From contig NC_069124.1 in the NCBI RefSeq assembly GCF_026914265.1, positions 17,009,088 to 17,073,087 on the forward strand: a stretch of 64,000 nucleotides of DNA. The letters run 5' to 3'. The position numbers and the translations under genes were made by a program. Position 1 is the stretch's first letter. Every line of letters starts with the position of its first letter. Shown in pieces: positions 25,594-37,500 of this stretch. The notes beneath the pieces were generated by a model. That model had not been told where the DNA came from. It ran no database searches and saw only the letters and a list, made by a program, of their open reading frames with translations. This stretch comes from Mya arenaria. Lineage: Eukaryota > Mollusca > Bivalvia > Myida > Myidae.

Positions 25594-28500
25594 AAACATC
25601 AAAAGCAAATAATTGTTATTGAACGCCTAAGAAAAATTGTTAAGAACAGTTTGAATTGTTTCATTTTGTTATTGATTAAAGCTTTTTATTTAATCGACAT
25701 ATCAACATAATACCTAAATGTAACAAGTTATTAAAGCTGCACTCTCACAGATATACTATTTTTACAACTTCTTTTATTTATTTTTTTGTCTTGGAAAGAA
25801 CAACTTTTTGCGTAAAGATCTGCAAACCAATAATATAAGATTGCTGACAAAAAATCAGACCGTAGATTTTCATATTTCCGTTCGAAATTAAATGTCTTAT
25901 GGCTTAAACCGTCACTAACAGTTTAAGAAAAATGCATTAAACATCAATTAATGACCTTAAATATTAAAAAATGCGATTTTGTCAGCAGTCTTTTATAACT
26001 GGTTTCCATGGATTTTCGGAAAGATTAGCTCGTTCTAAGACAAAAATTAAAAAAAAGTTTTCAAAACGTTCAATCTGTGAGAGTGCAGCTTTAAAGAGCT
26101 GCCTTAAACAATGAACATGTGTATGACTATGTGTGACGTCCACGAGCGTAGAAAATGGCACGTCATGCTATCCTTCCTGACTGTGGATCCTCTGTAATAT
26201 AAGTTCATCCATCCAGTAGCACAACTCTTTGCTCTGTGGTATGCCTTAGTTGAATAGGGCGAGCAGAAATAGCAATATGTACCATATCCCACACATGTTC
26301 TATCGAATTTAGGTCCGGGGATCATGCTGGCAAGTAGTATTTACAAATAACACTACTCTGTCATGTGTAACTGATATTGATCTGTGTCCCGTTTCAGGCG
26401 CGTTCTTCATCCCGTACGCGATTATGTTGTTTTTTGTGGGTCTACCCATCTTCTTCATGGAGTTGTCCCTTGGCCAGTTCACGAGCTCCGGCCCCCTCAC
26501 TTGCTGGAAGTACGCCCCGCTCTTTCAGGGTAAGACATCGTATAACGGTTAGGCACCACGGACTATATACATACTACATATGCCATGTCACTTTGTCAGT
26601 TCACCAGCTCCGGATTGCTCACTTGCAGCTAGTACCGCACGTCTCACTTTTCCAGAGTAAGATTAAGGGTTTTAATTAAAAAGTAACCACTTTTCTAACT
26701 CAGCCATATTTGAAATTTAAGCATATGTTTTTAAACACGACCCAATCTTCTTGCAGGTGTCGGCTTGGGTATGGTGGCCGTGTCGGCCATGGTGGCCATC
26801 TACTACAACATGATTATCGGCTGGTCCCTCTACTACCTGTTCGCCTCCTTCACGAGCGAGCTCCCGTGGGATAAGTGTAACCCGGAGTGGGCCACAAAAA
26901 GTACGTTCACCGCGATAGATTAGATTAAATGTACACTTCGATAGATTATAATAAATGTACACTTCGATAGATTATAATAAATGTACACTGCGAGTCATTA
27001 TAGTCTCCGATATATTATAATAAAACATATCTTAAATAAAAAATACGCTGCTAAAAACAGTCGTAAAATGTCCGGAACCACTGCAAAACCTGCTCTCAGA
27101 CTCAACATCACTTGCACTGCCATGGTTATAAGAATACTAAACTGAAAATATAAATATGCATGAGACAGGGATACAACAGAAAATCCCTGTATAGACATTC
27201 TGAGCCAAAGACTATTTTGAAATAGATGTTTTGTTTATCCAGTATCAGCGTCAAACGACCAGCTCAATACAAATGATAGACGAGGAAACCTCCTTATTTC
27301 CACTAATAACCAAGCCTATGCCTCATATTATCCTTATAATCATATACCGCATATATACATGCAATTCATACATGCAACACTTGCATTATCAACAAATGTA
27401 TCAGACTATTGACTAAGGTGTAAACATTAACTTCCAAGAGTTCAAATGGTAAAACACTTGACTATCAGCCCGGGGGACACAAGTTCTATCCCCGACTCAG
27501 TACTTAAAAATACTATTTTCTGGTGGGGTTGGTTGCGTAGGCGCGTCAATAGGAGTCCAGTGTGTCAGTGCTGAAGGTCACCAGGGCATATCGTAGCTCT
27601 AACAAAGGTCACAACCTGTCCATTTACTATGCCCCACAATCTTAAACGAACCAGAGATACCCTAGTTATTGACGTGCACCAGTGTATAGCACAGTCACAC
27701 GGGACCCCCGTTTAATGTCTCCCTCCTTTACTAGCGACCACTTGATAGACAGTCAAGTGTGTTACCATTAGACCATAGATCCACCCATGGTATTTTATTT
27801 CAGTGTGTATCGACTTCATCAAGAAGGCTGAGGACAAGATTGAATGCTACGCCAACGGCCTCGATCCACGTGACGACGGCGCCTGCTACGACCTGGGTGG
27901 GAACGTGACTATGATCTACGACCTCAAAATCGCCAAGGACCATGGAATTGAAAGGACGCTCCCATCTGAGGAATATCTCGAGTATGTGTTTTTGCCTTTG
28001 AGTCCGGCCTTTGATTAATATACAACAAAACCCCGTTGGCTCGAACTCGCCTGACTCGAACTCGATTGACTCGATCTCCTCGTTGGCTCAAACTTAATGC
28101 AAAGGACCAATTTCTAAAAAAAATTACTGAATATGAGAATTCCGGCTTGGCTCGAATTTCCCGCTTGGCTCGAATTTCCCGATGCTCGATGTTTTTTCGT
28201 CGATCCCTTTGGAGTTCGAGCCAAACGGGGTTCGACTATATTCGTTTGTATAAATAAAATATGCATGCGTTATGTTTTATCCTTTGGTGACATTAAATAT
28301 TTGTAGTACTTGGTCGTTGAATTGGGAGGTCCAACATTGTAATACAAAACAATATGAGGTTCACGTAACAGTGGATTCGGCATTATTGTAAATAAGAAAA
28401 AGTAAGTGGTTTTAAAATAAAATCCAAAGACTTTTTATGGGCAAAGGTACTGTCAATAAGTTAGATAAATTTGGAGACAAAAGGGAGGTTATGGTGTTTC

Positions 28501-31500
28501 TGGCATATAGACCTTTCCAGTCATAACAACGTTTTACATAATTTGAAATCGCCCTTTAGGTACAAAAATGTCGGTTTAAAGTATATGCTGAGCGTATTGA
28601 ATATTTGGTACGATGTTATAGTGTTAAACATTGCCAATAAAAGATGAACATACATTTTATTATTATTTTAGGTACAAAGCCCTCGGGAGCGGTCTCTCAA
28701 CCGGACTTGGTGACCTGGGTCCTATCCGCTGGCAGATGGTTCTTTGCTACCTACTCGCCTTCATCTTCGTCGTCCTCGCCCTCTCCAAGTCCATCAAGTC
28801 TTCCGGAAAGGTCAGGCTGGTTTTATTTTGCTTTAAAAAACAACACCTAGGTATTTAAAAAATGACAATTTTGTCTGCTTTCCCAAAATACCTGACATAT
28901 AACCGGAAGATCACGAGTATAGAGCGCAATGCATTGTGGGAAAGTCGATCACGTGATACGTACAGCACGGTTAAATTCCACTATGTTTCTAGGTTGTGTA
29001 CTTTACGGCCACGTTCCCGTACGTCGTGTTGATCATCCTGTTTGTAAGAGGTCTTCTGTTGGACGGATACAAAGAGGGTATCGAATTCTACATTACCCCC
29101 GACCTCTCCAGACTCAGCGAATCAGTTGTAAGTAAAGTATCTTTATTTATGCCGTGATAGCCAGAAATTCGAATCATAATATTCTTACACGTTCAAAAAT
29201 GAGTTCTCATGAAACTTTTTTGCACAAGTTCTTCCTGTTGATCGACTGATAAAAATGGCCTAGAGCTGGTGTTTTTTTGCTCTTAATTCATAAAGCAGAA
29301 GTTATTTTCAAAAGCTTTATAAAAATCTAACACCACACAAAGGGTATTAAAATGCTGTGGACCCCGCAAGCTTTTCTCACCATGTATTCCCGGTCTTACA
29401 GATCTGGAAAGATGCCGCTGTGCAGATTTTCTTCTCTCTGTCTGCCTCATGGGGAGGTCTGATCGCCCTTGCCTCCTACAACAGGTTCCACAACGATGCC
29501 CTCAGGTACGCATAAATCTATGCATCCTCGGCACCCCAGCGTATCATAACCTATATGATACCCTGGGCAAATCAGCCGTAAAAATCTCGTACTCATGAAT
29601 AATTAATAAGGTGAAATCCAGCCGTTTGATTGGTCGCATGAGACACATCTCATGCGGTGCGGAAATGGCCGAGAAGTAAAAGGATGTAATCTCGGTTCGA
29701 AATAATCTAATGCTAAAGTGAAATAACTATGCGATCTACTTAAAGCGTAGTTAAATGTTCATATTTAAATATTGTAAACTGTCCATATACATCCGAGATT
29801 GTTTTCGATGGAAATTTCATGCATCGTGTGCCAACATGAGTGACTTTGCATGAGTAAATATGCCCCCCTTCGAAGAAGAGGGGTATATTGCTTTACACAT
29901 GTCGGTCGGTCGGTCGGTTGGTCCGTCGGTAGACCAAAGCTTGTCCGAGTGATAACTCAACAATTTCTGGACGTATGGTCATCAAACTTGAAGGTTGGGC
30001 CTGACCAGCAGATGACCTCTATTGATTTTAGGGCTCATCGGGTCAAAGGTCAAGGTCACAGTGACCTTTAATCGTAAATATTTTTAAAGCTTGTCCGAGT
30101 GATAACTCATCAATGCCTAGATCTATGGTAATCAAACTTGATAAGGAAGTTGGGCCTGACCAGTAGATGACCCCTATTGTTTTTGGGGATCAGCGGGCCA
30201 AAGGTCAAGGTCACAGTGACCTTGAATGATAAAAGGTTGTCAGAATGATAACTCAACAATGCCTGCATACATGGCCCTCATACTTGACTTGGAGGTTGGG
30301 TCTGACCAGTAGATGACCCCTATTGTTTTGGGGGGTCATCGAACCAAAGGTCAAGGTCACAGTGACCTTGAATGGTCAAAGGTTGTCCGTGTGATAACTC
30401 AACAATGCCTAGACCTATGATCATCAAACTTGACTTGGAGGTTGGGTCTGACCAGTAGATGACCCCTATTGTTTTGGGAGTCATCTGGCCAAAGGTCAAG
30501 GTCACAGTGACCTTGAATGGTAAAAGGTTGTCCATGTGATAACTCGTTAATGCCTGCACCCATGGCCCTCAAACTTGGCTTGGAGGTTGGGCCTAACCAG
30601 AAGATGACCCCTATTGTTCTTGGGGGTCATCGGGCCAAAGGTCAAGGTCATAGTGACCTTGAATGGTAAAAGGTTGTCCGAGTGATAACTGGACAATGCC
30701 TGCACCCATGGCCCTCAAACTTGACTTGGAGGTTGGGCCTGACCAGTAGATGACTTCTATTGTTTTGGGGGGTCATTGGGCCAAAGGTCAAGGTCACAGT
30801 GACCTTGAATGGTAAAAGGTTGTCTGAGTGATAACTCCACAATGCCTGCACCCATGGCCCTCAAACTTGACTTGGAGGTTGGACATGACCAGTAAATGAC
30901 CCCTATTGTTTGGGGGGGGGGGGTCATTGGGCCAAAGGTCAAGTCACAGTGACCTTGAATGGTAAAAGGTTATCCGAGTGATAACTCGACAATGCCTGCA
31001 CCCATGGCCCTCAAACTTGACTTGTAGGTTGGGTCTGACCAGTAAATGACCCCTATTGATATTAGGGATCAAAGGTCAAGGTCACAGTGATCTTGATAGT
31101 ACACTCGACAATTCCTGGACCTATGGCCCTCAAACTTGACATGAAGGTTGGGCCTGACCAATAGATGACCCCTCTTGACTTTTGGGGTCATCGGGCCAAG
31201 GTCAAGGTCACAGTAACCTTAGACGCAAAAAATTAACAAATCTTCTACCAGTGATATCTCAACAATGCCTGAATCTATGTTCATCAAACTTGACATGGAA
31301 GTTGGGCCTAAACAGGAGATGACCCTTATTGATTTTATGAGTCCTTGGGTCAAAGGTCAAGTTCACAGTGACCTTGAATGCGAAAATGTTTCTAGTGATA
31401 ACTCGACAATGCCTGCACCCATGGCCCTTAAACCTGACTTGGAGTTATGTCTGACCTGTAAATGACCCCTTATGGTTTTAGGGGTCATCGGGTCAAAGGT

Positions 31501-34500
31501 CAAGGTCACAGTCTGTGTGATAACTTGTCAATGCTTGCACCCATGGCCCTCAAACTTGACATTTAGAATTTTAGTGACCAGCTGATGGATTTTGAGGTCA
31601 TAGAGTCAAAGGTGTCATTTCGGTCCATGCATATTTCATTCAATTGTACATATAATCCGGACAACATGGCGCTCAGGGGGGGGGGGGGGCATAATGTTTG
31701 ACAAACATCTCTTGTTTTTATTATTTTCACAATCGTTGTCAAATAAAAAACAAGCATTTTAAACTAAACATACTATATTGTACTTGCAGGGACTCCATCG
31801 TCGTGGCCATCGGAAACTGCCTTACCAGTGTGTTTGCCGGTTTCGTCATCTTTTCCTACATCGGCTCGCTCTCGAAAGTGCTTGGCGTGCCAATTGAGGA
31901 TGTCGCCAAATCTGGACCATCCCTTGCGTTTGTTGTGTACCCTTACGCCGTAACGCAGCTGCCCGGGGCCCCCTTCTGGGCGATTCTGTTCTTCATGATG
32001 TTGCTCACTCTGGGTGTGGACTCACAGTTTGTGCTGGTGGAGACGGTCACAACGGCGCTCATGGACCGCTTCCCGAAGCTGCGCGCCTACAAGCTGCTCA
32101 CCGTCATGATTCTATGCGTTATATTTTTCCTGCTTGGCCTTACTCTCACCACAAATGTAAGTTCTGAAAGTGTTTTGATTTGTAAAAATGTGTCGTTTTT
32201 TAAAGTATTCAAATAGTTTCAGAAAATAATATTGATGCATATAAAAGGGTTCTTTAATGTGTTGTGTCCGTATGTTTTTTTATAATCCGCATAGATGTAA
32301 TCTATCTACAGACCTTTGCTATATTCGCTCTTGTCAATAGCATCATCGACCCTTTTCATATATTAAGGTGACTTCTAGTTTTCTACATCTGACTATTAAA
32401 GTTATTCCACTTGCGTTAAGTCGCATACAACATTGCAAAACTATGACATCATACAAACAAACCCTCGTCCCTATATTTCAGGGCGGTATATACATGTTAG
32501 AAGTGATGGACACATACGCGGGTGGCTGGAACATCATGTTTATCGCCATCTGCGAATGTATCTCCCTCTGCTACGTTTACGGTGAGTTAAATACCATGTG
32601 GATATGTTAAGTGTAACCATTGTCACTAGCAGCTGTGATAATCCTGACTGTCAGTTAGTGTATACCACGTAATAAATTACGTCATAAATGCTACGTCGGA
32701 AGGCAACATTTTGCTTCGAATGAAGAATGCCCTTTGTTTGTTTTTAAAATGTCGTAGTAAAAGAAAAGTTATCTTTAATTTAAATCTTCATTTTAAGCAA
32801 AATTGCCTTATGACGTAGCATATATGACATAATTTATCACGTGGTATACACACTGACTATACGAACGTTTCATATGCTGCCTGTTCGCCATTTACAGTCA
32901 TGACTAAATATGTCATAAAACCTAAACACTAGGCATTTAAACAGGCTGCCAAGGACTATTTGATACAAACGTGTGTTTAATTTGCATGAAACCTTGTTTT
33001 ACTACATGCCTAATACAGATTTATCTTTTCGTAAACATTTGTTTGATGAAAAATTATACTGAATGGTAAAGATTGTATGAAATTTTAAAATAGTTTATAT
33101 GTAAAATAAGACGACTAAAAGTGGATTATTTGTTAATTATGTGTATCATAGAGTACGTAAACACAATTTGTATGATTCTCAGTCCAAGAGGTCACCCTTG
33201 GTGCCAATCGCTCGAATCAGGTTACTTGTAGCTCGATTGGCCAAAAATGCAATCCAAATACCAAGTAACTGTGATTGGGACAAGAATGTATTTAGTTTCA
33301 AAGAGCATCAGTATTGAGCCTATAATATAAGCGATTAGGTGTAGAAGGAAGATTGGACTATGTCACAAATTGGTTACTTATGGCATTTTAACTTTCTTTA
33401 TAATTTAATCTTATTTTGTATGTAACCTTAAACAAAGTAGTTCTTTGGCAATTGAAGAGCTAAGCGGCCCTTTGGGTAGACATTGCCAGTGTGTGTATAC
33501 CACGTGATAAATTGCGCCATATGTGCTACGTCGGAAGGCACAGGTGCTCGTCACAATGCTTGGATACAGTAATACATTTTTTTTATATTTTTAATATTTT
33601 TTTATTTTTAATATTTATTGTTTTTATTATTTATTTATTTAGGTCAAGATAGTGAATACATGTCATTCAAAAAAATATTCCACAATTTTTCATGAAAGAA
33701 AATTAGTTTAATATATAAATAATTATAAGGTGAACATGTGCAAAAAATGCATCAATTCCAAACGGACCTAATCAATAGAGCAAAGTTCCTAAAATAAATG
33801 AGATAATCTAATAGTTATTACTGTTCTGATAAGGTAAGGTTCCCATCTACAAGAAAAATATAACTCTTATGCTAGTAAGATTGACCTTTACGGCATATTT
33901 AAACAAAATGCACCGACCAGAAACTGAAATTCGCCATTTGAATTGAAACATAGGGCAGTCTACGCCGTTTACGGAGCCCCGCCTGAGGTCTTTTACCCGA
34001 GTTTGATTTAGGGTTAAGTTTCTTTAAACACTTCGACAAACCTTTTCACAATACGGCCGTCTGACGGACCATTGTCAAAACATTATTTTGGAAATGGGTT
34101 TGTCGAAGTGTTTGATGAAACTCATCACCTTATCAAACTTCGGTAATAAATCGGTCTTTAAGCGCCTTCCGACGTAGCATATACGACGAAATTTACCACG
34201 AGAGTAATACATATCGCTAAATATGTCACCGAAGCAAAGATAGTGCTCCCTGCTGAACATACCGCTGCATAGAATAATAAGTAAAACCATGAAAACGCTC
34301 AATAGCAAAGATCTCTGATGAACCTCAACTTAAGGTAGTGTAAACGTGTATAATGTTCGTCTCACACCTTTGAAGCTAGAGGTCTAAGCTCCGAGAGCCT
34401 TTTCATGACCCCTTAATAAGAAAACCTGGCCCCAGTTTCTCGAAACTTCTGAAGTCCCTTATATCAGGATTAAGCTTATCTCAATATTTTTTCTTTGTTT

Positions 34501-37500
34501 TAATTCGCGTAATATTAACTTCATTAATAGTAATAATACTTTAAATAGGAATTACTATTATGATTATCATAAAAAACATATTTTATTTACGAAAATCACA
34601 TTTAAGTAACTATGTGTTTTGTATTATTGAAATAAGCTACTTAATCTTAAGCTTATTTATAAGTAGTTTTAAGACATTTGGGCCAGTACTGTTTTTTACC
34701 CAAACACATATCTTGTAATCTTTTTTAATGGAAAACTACGAAAAAGCTGCGAAAAGTAAATTAATTGTTAACTATGTGGTACAAAGGTTAGTTATATTCA
34801 ATGGATTGTACACATCGACACCAAGTTTATGTCAGTTTTCGACAATTTTCTTTTCTTTTTTTCGCTATTTCATCATACGTAGTATAGCCCTTTTAAAGCT
34901 GTCTATATTATGTGGCTCAGTTGAATACAATAAACTACGGAGCATACCAAGGAACTTAACTTGAGAGGGGTGTCATTATTCCTACAGGTATCCGCCGATT
35001 CCTGGTTGACATCGAGACGATGATTGGCGCGCAGGTGTGCGGCTTCTGTCCCTTCTTCGTGTGCAAATACTGGTGGGCCCTCAACTGGTGCGTTCTAACA
35101 CCAGCCGGCGTTCTTGTAAGTAAAGGAGAGGTGGTTGTGGTGGTTGAGGGGGTGAGGGGGTAGGTCATTTTGACTCCCTATTCCTTGTGGTTAGCTGGTC
35201 TATTTTTCGAAGTAAAGGGTCTAGTTATTGCTATAGTCCGTTGTGGAAATACTTTAAACTAAGTATTCAAATTAAACTTGGTACATAGTCATTACCAGTG
35301 ATAATACGTGGATCTGCAACAAGTCTCATAAATCTATCTAAAAACTGTTTTGGAGTTGAACCCATTGAACGACTTGTTGGGGATAACAAAAGCCTTTGAA
35401 ATTGTAAAATACATGTGATATACAGGTCGCACAACACATATTTGTATTTCTAGTGTTTCTTACTTTGTAGAAATAAAACAAATAACTGTTTGCGCTTAGG
35501 CGATCTCCCCTATCTCTTAGATATTTGAAATAATTCTAAACAAATGTTTTTTAGTTTTCTCCAAAGTTTCGGAGCCACTTGTAATCATGATTTATTAGAC
35601 AACAACACACGGTAACACAATCATTTTTCCCCATTCTAACTTGAATAAATGAAAAAAAAATCGGCATTTTATTTTGTTTTCGTCAAGTTGCAACATAACG
35701 GAGAAACACTATGTGACGTCCTAGTGTGCTTTCTATCCAGTCCGCTCGTTGTTTTCATATCTGATTGCGTAAATAACAAGGATAGTTGTTTCTTTCGTGT
35801 TGCAAAAAAACAACAAACCGTTATAGTGTTGGTATGTAACACAGAGTTGTACTACTCTGGTGATACGTGTGCGTTGCATACCTCACTGGCAATATGTTAA
35901 ACCGTAACATGTATATGTTTTACAGTTCATCATGATCTTCTCGTGGGTGAAGTACACAGACATGGAGGGTGACGAGTACCCCGAGTGGGCGGACGCCATT
36001 GGCTGGCTCATGACCATGACCGTTATCGTGTGTATCATAGGCGGCGCCCTCTACGCCATTTGCTCAGCACCAGGATCCATTGGGGAGGTCAGTATTTCGC
36101 GTGTGTGTGGGGGGGGGGGGGATGCATTGGCAGTGTAATCTGGAATAGAAGAAATTTGGCGGATGGGGTAATCGGGGGCGACAGGTTAGGGTGCAAAGCA
36201 GTGCTCACTGCCAACGCTTTATATGAACACGGTTTGTCTGATAATGATATTTGTACCATGACCACTTTTAAACATAACACTATAACCTATATTTACAGCC
36301 AATGAAATCGCCTATCGACCTTCGAATAAGTCCCACGTTTAAACATCTAACGCCTTAACATAGATGACGCGATAAATTGGTTCCCCGCCAGATGAAGATA
36401 TGTCATAACCTCAGTCAGTGACTACGTAAGAAGGGATCCGCTCGCTCTGCCTTCTCACCTTTTAAGACTTTGTTCTAAAATATGTTCTAAATTTCACATA
36501 CTGAACGAATGTATGTAGTTCAAATATATACATGTATTGTCATCAAGTTACAAGACCTTTAAGTTATGTTCTCCTTACCTGATCACATTTCTATGACCCG
36601 TGTACTGAATGGTACAATGGACATGACATTCAACGTATAAACTTGAAGTGCTCATCCAAGGCTGGTACGGGCACCGCACGGTTTTTTTACCCAATTCGTT
36701 CGACCTTAATATACCCTATTTGTGGGTATTATTTCGCTTTGTCACCATTTGCCTGTTGATATGGATCGTATGTCTTATTTTATGGTTTTAGTTGTCTGCT
36801 TCAACTCGTCTCACTCTTTTCCTACATGTATTTTAACTAGTATACTATGTCTTTTGAAATAAATTTAATACTTAATAGGCAATTGTAAGGTTAAAGAAGA
36901 CACCGAGGGGTTAAGTGTGATGATATTGTTTACCTTATAGAATGCATATTTTCTCTCTTTTTTGCCTTTTTGACCCCCCCCCCCCACCAAAACCGACAAA
37001 AACAAACAGTGGCCATAAATATTGTACAAGTTAACTTTGACCGGTTGAGGGGTAAAATGTCAACATTAAATGCATACCGGCAATCCATGAATGAATTTTA
37101 TTTTCAAGAGAATGCTTTATTGCATGCAATGGTTGCTACCTTTTCAGAAACTTCGTCATGCTACCAGTCCTACAGTTGAGTGGGGTCCCGCCCTTGTCAA
37201 GCACCGCAAACTGGTCGCCAAGTATGTTCCTGGCTTCGTCGTGGACCCATGGGGCAAGGGGGATGAAGAAGCAGCTGTCAACCCGAACGATATTGGGCTC
37301 CAGGTGAGTCGCCATTTTGTGTGACGTCACTAAATATATGACGTCATATAATTTCTACATCTGATTGCTTTCTATTCGTTTTAAGAACGACAATCTCGAA
37401 TACTTTTATGGTTATTTAAATTACAACTAGGTTAACTGTGAGCTTAAAGGGGTTGAATATTTTGTTCAATTATTTTTCCTGAATTCGGTCGTTCTTTAAA

